Positions 52,437-61,702 of a stretch of DNA of 64,000 bases are shown in pieces; the stretch's first letter is position 1, and each line of letters opens with the position of its first letter. Both the position numbers and the translations under genes were made by a program. The notes beneath the pieces were generated by a model, which was not told the DNA's origin, searched no databases, and saw only the letters and a program-made list of their open reading frames with translations. The DNA is taken from assembly GCF_900101095.1 (NCBI RefSeq), contig NZ_FNFM01000007.1, forward strand, positions 246,487 to 310,486, given 5' to 3'. Source of the DNA: Actinopolyspora mzabensis (GTDB lineage: Bacteria > Actinomycetota > Actinomycetes > Mycobacteriales > Pseudonocardiaceae).

Positions 52437-53846
52437 TCAATCGCTCCCGAACTCGATGTCGCGCACCCACTTGGTGTTGTGCACCCCCGGCAACGCGGGC
52501 ACTATCGCTCTGGCCGGGTAGCCGTGGTCCATGGCGAGGTCGACGTCGTTGACCCGCAGCGCCAACAGCGCGTCGGGGTCGAGCACCTGGTTGGCCTGCA
52601 GCGTGGCCGCTCGGAACGCGCCGACGGTCTCGATCGAACTCACCCTGGCCCAGCTCGGTTCGGGAACCCCGGCCAGCACGGCCAGCTCACGCAGCCGTAC
52701 CCCACTCCAGCGTTGGGTGGTGGCCCAACCCTCCACGCAGGCGATCGGCAGAGTCGCGGTGTGCTGCGGCATCCCCAGCAACTCCCGCCGGGAGAACCGC
52801 ATGGTCCCGTTCGGCGAGCGCAGCACCAGCCGCCAGTCCTCCCCCGTATCGGCGGGATCTATCCCAGCGGCCTCGGCAGTGCGGTTGACCTGGAAATCGT
52901 TGGGACCGGAACCGTAGCTTCTGCCGCGGGGCAGCAACAGGGCCGCGCGGCGAGCGGGGCCTCCCACCACCTGGCCGATGCTGAGCACCCCCAGCAACAG
53001 GGATCCGGCTCCGACCAAGCCGAGCGCACCGCGACGACTCATGGTGGGAGCGGCGGGTGCGGCGGCCACCAGGCCGGTCTCGTCCAACGGTTCGGGGCGG
53101 GTTTCGGCCCGCGTGGTTCGCAGTTCGGAACGCAGCGAACGGGAACGCAGCGCGGCGAGCATGTGGGGGATCTTGAGCGCCACGTGCACGACGAAGCCCG
53201 CGATGAACACCCAGGCGCCGAAGTAGTGCGCGGTGTAGAAGCTGAAACCGAACACGTAGTCGTACTGGATGTTGAGGACACCGGTGACGATCTCGAAGAG
53301 CACCCCACCGACCAACAGCAGCAGCGCGAGGCGCTCCAGGATCTTGGCGGGGGAACGGGCGGGGGGCCATTCGAACAGTTTCGGCACCACCGACCAGAGT
53401 TTCGCCAGCACAACCGGGATGAGCACCAGCCCGAGGATCACGTGCGTCCCCTGGTTGAGCACGTACAACCAGGCCGGGCTGGTGGGCCAGTCGAAGGCGG
53501 GCAGCCGCAACCAGCCGACCTCACGGGGAAAGGCCTGGCCGAACTGCGGGCCGTAGGCGATGTAGGAAAGCAGCCCGGTGATGGTCACCAGCGGTAGCGT
53601 CACCAGCAGCACGGCCCCGAGCATCGAGGTCAGCCAGGGCCCGCGTAGCGGACTGCGCCATATCCGGCTCCGACGCACCCCGGCGGGACGGAGCCGGGCC
53701 AACGCTCGCCAGGCACCGGCCGGAAAGCCGAAGTCGAGTTCCTCCCACGGATCGCGAGGTGTTTCCTCGCGTGGCACGGCCCGGGAGCTCGCGAGCTGTG
53801 GTGGGGACGCGCCGACGGCCCGGTAAGTGACGTCCAGTTGGAACAC
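52437..53846 (-). CDS. Membrane molybdopterin-dependent oxidoreductase with cytochrome b561-like N-terminus
   Basis: A roughly 469-residue fusion. The N-terminal part has about five transmembrane helices with His residues in heme-ligand-like positions (YVLNQGTHVILGLVLI, FYTAHYFGAWVFIAGFVVH). It is followed by a twin-arginine-type motif SRRGALGLVGAG and another hydrophobic helix. The C-terminal half is a sulfite-oxidase/MsrP-type molybdopterin domain with the Mo-ligand Cys in IACVEGWATTQRW and the ending GVHNTKWVRDIEF. It would oxidise or reduce a substrate outside the membrane and exchange electrons with the quinone pool; substrate unknown. The GTG start at 53846 is tentative. A downstream GTG (VPREETP) is possible. 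Confidence 0.8.
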   Translation of the reverse strand: MFQLDVTYRAVGASPPQLASSRAVPREETPRDPWEELDFGFPAGAWRALARLRPAGVRRSRIWRSPLRGPWLTSMLGAVLLVTLPLVTITGLLSYIAYGPQFGQAFPREVGWLRLPAFDWPTSPAWLYVLNQGTHVILGLVLIPVVLAKLWSVVPKLFEWPPARSPAKILERLALLLLVGGVLFEIVTGVLNIQYDYVFGFSFYTAHYFGAWVFIAGFVVHVALKIPHMLAALRSRSLRSELRTTRAETRPEPLDETGLVAAAPAAPTMSRRGALGLVGAGSLLLGVLSIGQVVGGPARRAALLLPRGRSYGSGPNDFQVNRTAEAAGIDPADTGEDWRLVLRSPNGTMRFSRRELLGMPQHTATLPIACVEGWATTQRWSGVRLRELAVLAGVPEPSWARVSSIETVGAFRAATLQANQVLDPDALLALRVNDVDLAMDHGYPARAIVPALPGVHNTKWVRDIEFGSD

Positions 53847-53993
53847 GGCAGCCCGGCACACCTGCAGCACCTCCGTCAGCGGCGGTCCTGTCGGGCAGTG
53901 TACGACGACGATGCCTCCACCGGGGCGTTTTCGGGAGGGAAACGCCCCGGACCGTATGGACGCCTCCGAGGTCCCGCGCCGTATCCTGGAGCT

Positions 53994-54719
53994 ATGGCCA
54001 AGCAGGACCGAGCCGCGAAGAAAGAAGCGGCCAAACAGAGACGACAGGCGTCGAGCGGTCGTTTTAAACAGCTGTTCGAGGCGTTCAAGATGCAACGCCG
54101 CGAGGACCGGCTGCTGGTACCGCTGATGCTGGCGGTACTGCTCGGTGCGGCGGTCGTCGCGTTCCTGCTCGGCCTCGTCTGGGGGTTGCAGTGGTTCTTC
54201 CTGCCCGTGGGTGTGGCCCTCGGCGCGTTGGGCGCGGTGATCGTGTTCGGCAGGCGCGTGCAGCGCAACGTCTACAGCAAGGCCAGCGGCCAACCGGGTG
54301 CCGCGGGCTGGGCGCTGGAGAACATGCGCGGCAAGTGGGAACTGACCCAGGGGGTCACCGGGAACAGCCAGCTGGACGCGGTGCACCGGCTCGTGGGCAA
54401 GCCCGGGATCGTCCTCGTCGGCGAGGGCGAACCGCATCGGGTCAAAAGCCTGATGGCCCAGGAGAAGAAGCGCATCTCGCGGCTGGTCGGCGAGACTCCG
54501 ATCTACGAGATCATGGTCGGTGACGGGCAGGAGCAGGTTCCGCTGCGGAAACTGCAGTCCAACATCATGAAGCTGCCCCGCAACATCAACGCCGGGCAGA
54601 TCGACTCGTTGGAGAAGCAGCTCGAGGCGCTGGGCAACAGGGCGAACCCGATGCCGAAGGGGCCGGCGCCGCAGGGCGCGAAGATGCGCAACATGCAGCG
54701 CGCGAGCCGCAGGAAGTAA
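53994..54719 (+). CDS. DUF4191 membrane protein
   Basis: A 241-residue actinobacterial DUF4191 protein (Rv2219 position). A basic N-terminus (AKQDRAAKKEAAKQRRQ) and FKQLFEAFKMQRREDR lead into two transmembrane helices (LMLAVLLGAAVVAFLLGLV and WFFLPVGVALGALGAVIVF). A soluble domain follows with RRVQRNVYSKASGQPGAA, VGKPGIVLVGEGEP and IYEIMVGDGQEQVPL. The C-terminal tail is basic. Function unknown; its steady place between lipA and glnA suggests a conserved housekeeping role. The ATG at 53994 begins the family domain. Confidence 0.9.
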   Translation: MAKQDRAAKKEAAKQRRQASSGRFKQLFEAFKMQRREDRLLVPLMLAVLLGAAVVAFLLGLVWGLQWFFLPVGVALGALGAVIVFGRRVQRNVYSKASGQPGAAGWALENMRGKWELTQGVTGNSQLDAVHRLVGKPGIVLVGEGEPHRVKSLMAQEKKRISRLVGETPIYEIMVGDGQEQVPLRKLQSNIMKLPRNINAGQIDSLEKQLEALGNRANPMPKGPAPQGAKMRNMQRASRRK

Positions 54720-54732
54720 CCGAGTACGGCAG

Positions 54733-54752
54733 AGCGCGGCGCGTGCCGCGCT
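54733..54752 (+). terminator. Terminator after the DUF4191 gene
   Basis: A perfect 8-bp stem (AGCGCGGC against GCCGCGCT) with loop GCGT followed by TTCC, 13 nt after the stop codon. Confidence 0.7.
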
Positions 54753-54956
54753 TTCCGCCCCGCTTTTCCACCCGATGAAGGGCGGATTACCCGACTCCTC
54801 CGAACGAGTGAAGCGATCCGTCGCGGTGTTACACGACGGTCGTCGGGCACCCGGATTCGGGTATCCGCCGGTCGTCACGGCAACGTCGAAGCACCGCGAG
54901 AGCGCGCACCGCCCGGGCCGACGGGGTCAGCGCCCCGCCCGGCGTCCCGTCCGAGG

Positions 54957-55412
54957 TCAGCGGCGCAGCACCACGGTGCCGCTGAGCCGGTCGTGCCAGG
55001 AACGGCCGTCGAGGTTCCACAGCACCGCGGGCACGATCACAGCCGTCAGCACGCAGCGAAGCAGCGCACGCGGCAGCCCCACGGTCTGGGTGGCGTCGAC
55101 ACGTGCCACCCAGATCCCCGTAACGGCCATGCCCGGTGTGAATCCGAAGAACGCGACCGGCAACACCGTGATCAGCGCCCACGACACCAGACTCCAGTTG
55201 CCGGGCAGCTCCGGGGCCGTGAACAGCCCGGCCACGAGCGCCGCGAGCACGATGTCCACCAGAAAACCCAGTGCCCGCCGCCCCGTGGGCGCCACCGATC
55301 CGGATCCCTGCTCGGGCAGCCCCAGACGTTCGCCCCGCCAGTGTTGCTCCGGTTCTCTCGACTCCCGCACGGAAGCGGGGCCGGAGAGCCAGGAACCGAG
55401 TATTCTACCCAC
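54957..55412 (-). CDS. RDD-family membrane protein
   Basis: A 151-residue RDD protein (Rv2219A position). The family signature is seen as the Arg and two Asp around the helices: GRRALGFLVDIVLAALVAGL and the final SWHDRLSGTVVL. About three transmembrane helices are predicted. Function is unknown; some RDD proteins are Na+/H+ antiporter-like, but that cannot be applied here. The GTG at 55412 is chosen because TATGCT stands 6 nt upstream. The longer in-frame extension runs into the divergent glnA gene and is not real. Confidence 0.85.
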   Translation of the reverse strand: MGRILGSWLSGPASVRESREPEQHWRGERLGLPEQGSGSVAPTGRRALGFLVDIVLAALVAGLFTAPELPGNWSLVSWALITVLPVAFFGFTPGMAVTGIWVARVDATQTVGLPRALLRCVLTAVIVPAVLWNLDGRSWHDRLSGTVVLRR

Positions 55413-55418
55413 GTGACC

Positions 55419-55424
55419 AGCATA
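55419..55424 (-). promoter_or_regulatory. -10 hexamer TATGCT for the RDD gene (leaderless)
   Basis: TATGCT on the minus strand, 6 nt and then GTG. The same 193-bp region carries a TAGCCT about 65 nt before the divergent glnA start. Confidence 0.45.
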
Positions 55425-55605
55425 CGGGGACGTTCGACCACTCCGAACCGACGCCCGCTCCGCCCCGGGGGCAACAGACCGTTTCGTTAACGTCGGCGAA
55501 ACACGCGGGTGACGACCGGGCAACACCGCCCCCCTAGCCTCGTTCACGAGCCGGCGACGAGGAATGGCCGGTGAGCGGTACCAATGCGTGAAGGAGCCAT
55601 CGAGG

Positions 55606-57030
55606 GTGTTCAAGAATCCAGACGAGGTCCTACGCTTCATCTCCGACGAGGGCGTGAAGTTCGTCGATGTCCGGTTCTGCGACCTGCCGGGCGTCATGCA
55701 GCACTTCACGGTTCCCGCCTCGGCGTTCGACCACGACACCTTCACCGAGGGTCTGGCCTTCGATGGTTCGTCGGTGCGTGGTTTCCAGTCGATCCACGAG
55801 TCGGACATGCTGCTGCTGCCCGATCCGTACACGGCCCGTATCGACCCGTTCCGGATCGAGAAGACGCTGATCCTCAACTTCTTCGTGCACGACCCGTTCA
55901 CGTTGGAGCCCTACAGCCGTGACCCGCGCAACATCGCCCGCAAGGCGGAGCAGTACCTGAACGAGTCCGGCATCGCCGACACTGCCTTCTTCGCCTCCGA
56001 GGCCGAGTTCTACATCTTCGACTCGGTGCGCTACTCCGAGGACGCGAACTCCTCGTTCCACGAGGTCGACTCGATCGAGGGCTGGTGGAACACCGGCCGC
56101 GCCGAGGACGGTGGAAACCTGGGTTACAAGACCCGCTACAAGGGCGGTTACTTCCCGGTCTCGCCGTACGACCACTACGCCGACCTGCGCGACGAGATGA
56201 GCACCGAGCTCGCCAAGGCCGGGTTCGAGGTGGAGCGGGCCCACCACGAGGTGGGCACCGGCGGCCAAGCGGAGATCAACTACAAGTTCAACACGATGCT
56301 GCACGCCGCCGACGACCTGCAGCTGTTCAAGTACATCATCAAGAACACCGCTTGGCGGCACGGCAAGACCGTGACCTTCATGCCGAAACCGCTGTTCGGT
56401 GACAACGGCTCCGGTATGCACTGCCACATGTCGCTGTGGCAGGGCGGCTCGCCGCTGTTCCACGACGAGTCCGGCTACGCGGGGCTGTCGGACACGGCGC
56501 GGTACTACATCGGCGGCATCCTGCAGCACGCCCCGAGCCTGCTGGCGCTGACCAACCCCACGGTGAACTCCTACCACCGCCTGGTGCCCGGCTTCGAGGC
56601 ACCGGTGAACCTGGTCTACTCGCAGCGGAACCGCTCGGCCTGCATGCGCATCCCGATCACCGGGACGAACCCGAAGGCCAAGCGCGTCGAGTTCCGCTGC
56701 CCCGACCCGTCCGGCAACCCCTACCTCGGCTTCGCCTCGATGCTGATGGCCGGCCTGGACGGCATCCGCAACAAGATCGAACCCGCGGACCCGATCGACA
56801 AGGACCTCTACGAGCTGCCGCCGGAAGAGGCCAAGAACGTCCCGCAGGTTCCCTCCAGCCTCAGCGACGCGGTGGACAACCTCGAATCCGACCACGAGTA
56901 CCTGCTGGAAGGCGGCGTGTTCACCGAGGACCTGCTGGAGAACTTCATCTCGCTCAAGCGGGAGAACGAGATCGACCCGATCCGGCTGCGTCCGCACCCG
57001 CACGAGTTCGCGCTGTACTTCGACGTGTGA
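55606..57030 (+). CDS. glnA: Glutamine synthetase, type I (adenylylation-regulated)
   Basis: A 474-residue GSI, the usual length for the beta subtype (GlnA1, Rv2220). It makes glutamine from glutamate, ammonia and ATP as a dodecamer. It has [19 protein letters not shown], the loop [16 protein letters not shown], the ATP/metal region [14 protein letters not shown] and [17 protein letters not shown]. The adenylylation Tyr is Tyr402 in DLYELPPEE, so it is a target of GlnE, encoded downstream. The GTG at 55606 has AAGGAG about 9 nt upstream and gives the family N-terminus ([11 protein letters not shown]). A long palindromic terminator follows. Confidence 0.97.
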   Translation: MFKNPDEVLRFISDEGVKFVDVRFCDLPGVMQHFTVPASAFDHDTFTEGLAFDGSSVRGFQSIHESDMLLLPDPYTARIDPFRIEKTLILNFFVHDPFTLEPYSRDPRNIARKAEQYLNESGIADTAFFASEAEFYIFDSVRYSEDANSSFHEVDSIEGWWNTGRAEDGGNLGYKTRYKGGYFPVSPYDHYADLRDEMSTELAKAGFEVERAHHEVGTGGQAEINYKFNTMLHAADDLQLFKYIIKNTAWRHGKTVTFMPKPLFGDNGSGMHCHMSLWQGGSPLFHDESGYAGLSDTARYYIGGILQHAPSLLALTNPTVNSYHRLVPGFEAPVNLVYSQRNRSACMRIPITGTNPKAKRVEFRCPDPSGNPYLGFASMLMAGLDGIRNKIEPADPIDKDLYELPPEEAKNVPQVPSSLSDAVDNLESDHEYLLEGGVFTEDLLENFISLKRENEIDPIRLRPHPHEFALYFDV

Positions 57031-57053
57031 TCGACCGACGTACCGTGTGACAC

Positions 57054-57083
57054 GAGTGGGCCCCGCCGCGGCGGGGCCCACTC
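57054..57083 (+). terminator. Terminator of glnA
   Basis: A 30-nt perfect palindrome (GAGTGGGCCCCGCCG against CGGCGGGGCCCACTC) followed by TGTTGTG, 23 nt after the stop codon. Confidence 0.85.
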
Positions 57084-57297
57084 TGTTGTGCGTTGTTCCA
57101 TTCGCCGCCTGTTCGGCGCGGGCTGCGAGATCGGCCGAACGCACGAGAGGCGACCGAGCCGAGGGGCGACCGGCGTGTCCCGACCACCACGCACCATCTC
57201 GGCGCGTGCCCCGACGAGACGGCTCCCCGCCAAGTGAGCGGATCAAGTCTCCGGTCCCCGGCCGAACTCACTTCGAAACGCGGGATTCGTCGACGGC

Positions 57298-57335
57298 GGG
57301 CGCGGTGCGGGTTTCACGAGCGTGGCACCGCGCCC
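57298..57335 (-). terminator. Terminator of the MDR-family oxidoreductase
   Basis: A perfect 11-bp stem (GGGCGCGGTGC against GCACCGCGCCC) with a 16-nt loop, 30 nt beyond the stop on the minus strand. Between this and the glnA terminator (57084-57297) I see nothing to annotate. Confidence 0.6.
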
Positions 57336-57365
57336 GGCGTACTCACACGGCTACGTGGCCTCGGG

Positions 57366-58301
57366 TCATTCGACGGTGAGTACCAGCTTGCCCCGCACGT
57401 GGCCCTGCTCCAGCAGTTCGTGCGCCTGGGCCGCCTCGCGCAGCGGGAAGGTGCGCTGCACCTCCACCCGCAGCTGACCACGATCGATCAGCTTGCTCAA
57501 CCAGGTCAGCTCCTCGGTGTCCGGCCGGACGAACACGTAGTGCCCGCCCTGCTGCAGCACGGTCTCGGGATCCTCCACCGAGGCGTGCCGCGAGCTGTCC
57601 CGCAGGATCTCCGGGGTTTCGCGCAGCGCGGTTCCGCCGGCCATGTCGATCGCGGTGTCGACCTTGCCGTCACCGCCGACGAGCTCGGCGACGCGCCCCT
57701 GCAGCCCCGGGCCGTAGGTGACCGGCTCGGCTCCCAGCTCGCGCAGGAAGTCGTGATTGCGCTCCGAGGCGGTCCCGATCACCCGGGAGGCCCCCAGCGC
57801 GAACGCGATCTGCACCGCGAGGTGCCCGACACCGCCGGACGCGGCGTGCACCAGCACGGAATCGTCGGTGCCGGTCTCCACCGCCTGCAGCATCTGCAGC
57901 GCGGTGAGTCCGGCCAGCGGTAGTCCCGCCGCCTGCGTGAAATCCGCCGCACCCGGCTTGTGGGCCAGGGTGCGCACCGGAGCGGCGACCAGCTCGGCAT
58001 AGGTGCCGTACTGCACGTGGTCCTCACGCACGTAGCCCACGACCTCGTCCCCGGGTTTGAACTCGGTCACAGCGGGCCCGACGGCACGGACCACGCCCGC
58101 GAGGTCCCAACCGGAGATCAACGGCGTGTGGTGCGGGAACAGCCCGCGCAGATAACCGCGGCGGATCTTCCAGTCCACCGGGTTCACTCCCGCCGCCCTG
58201 GTCTCGACGAGCACTCGGTCGGGACCGACCAGCGGATCGTCCAACTCCTGGTACGAAAGAACGTCGGGTTCGCCGAATTCGGTGAGCGCGATAGCCTTCA
58301 T
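57366..58301 (-). CDS. NADP-dependent MDR-family oxidoreductase (quinone reductase-like)
   Basis: A 311-residue zinc-free medium-chain dehydrogenase/reductase. It has VLVETRAAGVNPVDWKIRRG, the GWDLAGVV segment, the cofactor motif ASGGVGHLAVQIAFALGA and the final GHVRGKLVLTVE. It lacks the Cys/His ligands of catalytic and structural zinc, as in NADPH:quinone reductase/enoyl-reductase-like members. The substrate is unknown. It is inserted between glnA and glnE, which are nearly adjacent in mycobacteria. It starts with an ATG at 58301. Confidence 0.9.
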   Translation of the reverse strand: MKAIALTEFGEPDVLSYQELDDPLVGPDRVLVETRAAGVNPVDWKIRRGYLRGLFPHHTPLISGWDLAGVVRAVGPAVTEFKPGDEVVGYVREDHVQYGTYAELVAAPVRTLAHKPGAADFTQAAGLPLAGLTALQMLQAVETGTDDSVLVHAASGGVGHLAVQIAFALGASRVIGTASERNHDFLRELGAEPVTYGPGLQGRVAELVGGDGKVDTAIDMAGGTALRETPEILRDSSRHASVEDPETVLQQGGHYVFVRPDTEELTWLSKLIDRGQLRVEVQRTFPLREAAQAHELLEQGHVRGKLVLTVE

Positions 58302-58445
58302 GCTCGCTGCAACGACGTTTCGTCGCGATCTTATTCCGGCATTCGGAGCAGCGCGTTCGGTAGACTCGGCGAGCTTTCCACCTGCCCCGGCGGGCGTGGC
58401 GAGAACCGGTGAACGGTTCAGCAGGCCGGGCTCCCGGAACCCCGG

Positions 58446-61400
58446 TCAGCTCAGCACGTCCTCGTAGAAGACCCGCTCGACCACGGTCCTGGCACGCCGG
58501 GTCGCGCGCAGGTAGTCGTCCATCACCTGACCGGAATCCGAACCGCTCGGATAGCCCAACGCCGCGGCCACCGCGTTGAGCTCCCTGGAGTGTTTGGGAA
58601 GCTGATCGCTTCCCTTGCCCCGCACCAGCATCACGGCGTTACGCGCTCGCATGGCCAGTGTCCACGCGTTCTCCAGAGTCGCCGCGTCCTCTTCGGTCAG
58701 CAGTCCGGCCCCGGCGGCGGCGCGCAATCCGACCACGGTCGAGGTGGTACGCAGTTCGGGGAACTCGTGGGCGAAACGCAGCTGCAACAGTTGCAGCGTC
58801 CACTCCACATCGGCCAGTCCGCCGCGCCCCAACTTGGTGTGGGTGGTCGGATCGGCACCGCGCGGCAACCGCTCGGCGTCGACCCTGGCCTTGATACGTC
58901 GAATCTCACGTACCCTGCCCGCGTCCAGCCCACCTTCCGGATATCGGATCGGGTCCACGGCGGAGCGGAACCGCTCCCCCAACTCGGTGTCACCGGCGAC
59001 CGGGCGCGCCCGCAACAACGCCTGGGCCTCCCAGGTCTGGGCCCACCTCCGGTAGTAGTTCAGGTAGGAGTCCAACGTCCGGACCAGCGGCCCCGACCTT
59101 CCTTCCGGACGCAGGTCGGTGTCCACCTCCAACGGCGGGTCCTGACTCGGCTTGCCCAGCAGCCTGCGCACCTGCTCCACCACGGCGGTCGCGAACCGCA
59201 CCGCGGTACTGTCGTCCATTCCCTCGACCGGTTCGCAGACGAACATCACGTCGGCGTCGGAACCGTAACCGAGCTCGGCACCTCCCAGCCTGCCCATCCC
59301 GATCACGGCGATCCGGGCGGGCCGCGCGACACCGTCGACCACACCGTTCGGAGCCGACCACTCCGACCTGGCCGCCACATCACGGACAGCGGCGTCCAAC
59401 GTGGCCTGCAACACCGCCACCCACACCGTGGAGAGCGCGGCGAACACGTCGTGCGGTCGGATCACACCCAGCAGATCCCCCGCCGCCACCCGCAGCAATT
59501 CGTGCCTGCGCAGCGAACGTGCCGCCGAGGCCGCCCGCTCCGGGTCGGCGTGCCGCGCCACCGCGCTGCACAGTGAACCGGCCACCTCCGCCGAATCCCG
59601 TTCGGACAGTTCCGCGGTGTCTGCCAACAGCCGCAGCACTTCGGGAGCGCGTACCAGCAACTCGGGAACCAGTTTCGAGATGCCCAGCAGAAAGGCCAGC
59701 CGTTCGGCGACCACGGCCTCGTCCCGCAACAACCGCAGATACCAGGGGGTCTCCGCGAGCGCCTCGGAAACGTTGCGGTAGGCCAACAGCCCGCCGTCCG
59801 GATCGGGAGTTCGGCCCAGCAGGTCCAGCAGCACCGGCAGCAGAGTGCCCTGGATGCTGGCACGACGCGTCATTCCCGAGGTCAGTGCCGCGATATGGCG
59901 CAGCGCCCCCTCCGGGGAGGTGTAGCCCAACGCTGCCAGGCGATCCACCGCCGCCCCGGTGGTCAGCCGCAGCGCCTCGGTGGGCACCTTCGCCACCGAC
60001 TCCAGCAGCGGCCGGTAGAACAACTTCTCGTGCAGCCTGCGCACCCGGTTGCCCTGTTTGCGGTACTCGCCGAGCAGCACGTCCGCCGCTTCCTGACTGC
60101 CCTGCGAACGCATCCCCATCGCACGCGCCAGGTGGTGGAGCGTGGCCCGCTCCGTCGAGGGCGGGAACAGATGGGTGCGTCGCAACCTGCGCAGCTGCAA
60201 CCGGTGTTCCACTCCACGCAGAAAGGCGTAGGAGTCGGCCATCGCACCGGCGTCGCTGCGGGCCACGTACCCCCGTTCGCCCAACGAGCGAAGCGCCGTC
60301 ATCGTGGAGCGAGACCGGATGTCCTCGTCTCCCCTGCCGTGCACCAGCTGCAGCAACTGCACCGCGAACTCGACGTCGCGCAGTCCGCCCCTGCCGAGTT
60401 TCAGTTCGCGATCGGTCTGCTCGGCGGGGACGTGCTGTTCGACACGCTGCCGCATGGAACGCACGTCGCTGACGAAGTCCTCCCGCTCCGCGGCCGTCCA
60501 GATCAACGGCCGAACCGCCTCCGAGTAACGTTCGCCCAGCTCGGCGTCGCCGGCCACCGGGCGTGCCTTGAGCAACGCCTGGAACTCCCAGGTGCGGGCC
60601 CAGCGACGGTAGTAGCTCAGATGCCCTTCCAGCGTGCGCACCAGCGCCCCGGCCTTGCCCTCCGGCCGGAGGGCGGCATCCACGTCGAAGAAGGCGGCGC
60701 CCGCCACCCGCATGAGCGTGCTCGCCAGCCGCGTGGCCGGTGCCACGTCCTCCTCCGAATCGGCCACGAACACGACGTCGACATCGCTGACGTAGTTCAG
60801 TTCCCTGCCACCGCACTTGCCCATCGCGATCACCGAGAGGCGCGGTGTGTGGTGCCCGGACAGCTCGGAGGCAGCCACCGCCCATGCCGCGCGCAACGCG
60901 GCGACCGCCGCGTCGGAGAGCCTGCCGGTGATCTCCTCGTACGAGGGTGCGGTGATGTTCGGATCAACGGTTCCGGCCAGGTCGGCAGCGGCGATCTCCA
61001 ACAGCAGTCCGCGGTAGGCGGCACGAAGTGGAGTCACCGCGGTACCGCTGTCCACTGTGGCTACCGGCAGCTCCGGAATCCCGCCTTCCGGCGAGGAACT
61101 GGTCATGGCGCCGACGCTGTACAGCAGCTCGGCGCTGAACTCCCGTACACCGCGCTGCCGGATGTCGTCACCCGCCAGGCGACGCCAGTCGGCTGGATGC
61201 GCGACCAGATGATCGGCCAGCGCACTCGAGTAGCCGATAGTGGCGAGGAGCCTGACTCGCAGTTCCGAGTCGGCCGACAGCCGAGGCTCGAGTTCCGTCC
61301 ATTCCGCTTCGGACGACTCACGCAGCCGATTCACGGAGTGCAGGGCGAGATCGGGATCCGGCGTGCGGGAGAGGGTCTCCAGCACCGGTTCCGTCGCGGG

Positions 61401-61526
61401 CAGCGGGCCGCTGTCCCCCCACCAACCCGCCGCACGGAGCTGGGTCTCGGCTCGTTCGACATCGCTGAATCCATACCGCGCGGGGGACGGCACCGCCCCG
61501 GAGCGCTGCCAGTTGGCTTGGGCCAT
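58446..61526 (-). CDS. glnE: Bifunctional glutamine synthetase adenylyltransferase/deadenylase
   Basis: A 1026-residue GlnE with two nucleotidyltransferase halves. The N-terminal half carries GGRELNYVSDVDVVFV (deadenylylation in characterised enzymes) and the C-terminal half GGAELGYGSDADVMFV (adenylylation). Each is followed by a helical linker domain (KLGRGGLRDVEFAVQLLQL and KLGRGGLADVEWTLQLLQL). It modifies GlnA at Tyr402 in response to nitrogen status. Start at the ATG at 61526, where TACGGT lies 6 nt upstream; a longer in-frame version has no support. In M. tuberculosis the orthologue (Rv2221c) is essential. Confidence 0.95.
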   Translation of the reverse strand: MAQANWQRSGAVPSPARYGFSDVERAETQLRAAGWWGDSGPLPATEPVLETLSRTPDPDLALHSVNRLRESSEAEWTELEPRLSADSELRVRLLATIGYSSALADHLVAHPADWRRLAGDDIRQRGVREFSAELLYSVGAMTSSSPEGGIPELPVATVDSGTAVTPLRAAYRGLLLEIAAADLAGTVDPNITAPSYEEITGRLSDAAVAALRAAWAVAASELSGHHTPRLSVIAMGKCGGRELNYVSDVDVVFVADSEEDVAPATRLASTLMRVAGAAFFDVDAALRPEGKAGALVRTLEGHLSYYRRWARTWEFQALLKARPVAGDAELGERYSEAVRPLIWTAAEREDFVSDVRSMRQRVEQHVPAEQTDRELKLGRGGLRDVEFAVQLLQLVHGRGDEDIRSRSTMTALRSLGERGYVARSDAGAMADSYAFLRGVEHRLQLRRLRRTHLFPPSTERATLHHLARAMGMRSQGSQEAADVLLGEYRKQGNRVRRLHEKLFYRPLLESVAKVPTEALRLTTGAAVDRLAALGYTSPEGALRHIAALTSGMTRRASIQGTLLPVLLDLLGRTPDPDGGLLAYRNVSEALAETPWYLRLLRDEAVVAERLAFLLGISKLVPELLVRAPEVLRLLADTAELSERDSAEVAGSLCSAVARHADPERAASAARSLRRHELLRVAAGDLLGVIRPHDVFAALSTVWVAVLQATLDAAVRDVAARSEWSAPNGVVDGVARPARIAVIGMGRLGGAELGYGSDADVMFVCEPVEGMDDSTAVRFATAVVEQVRRLLGKPSQDPPLEVDTDLRPEGRSGPLVRTLDSYLNYYRRWAQTWEAQALLRARPVAGDTELGERFRSAVDPIRYPEGGLDAGRVREIRRIKARVDAERLPRGADPTTHTKLGRGGLADVEWTLQLLQLRFAHEFPELRTTSTVVGLRAAAGAGLLTEEDAATLENAWTLAMRARNAVMLVRGKGSDQLPKHSRELNAVAAALGYPSGSDSGQVMDDYLRATRRARTVVERVFYEDVLS

Positions 61527-61532
61527 GTCCGT

Positions 61533-61538
61533 ACCGTA
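61533..61538 (-). promoter_or_regulatory. -10 hexamer TACGGT for glnE (leaderless)
   Basis: TACGGT, 6 nt and then ATG on the minus strand, the same string and spacing as before ilvE. Confidence 0.5.
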
Positions 61539-61702
61539 ATCCGAAACGACGGTCGGCGGGGATCCCGTCGTGACCGTTGTTGCACCCCGGCTCGCGAATC
61601 GGCTTCGTAGTCGAGCGGGCACGGGCTCGGCGGGGATGGGACAGCCGTGCGTGACGGCCACGAGCTCCGAGGTCCCGGCGGAGAGTTCGGCGGAAGAGTT
61701 CG

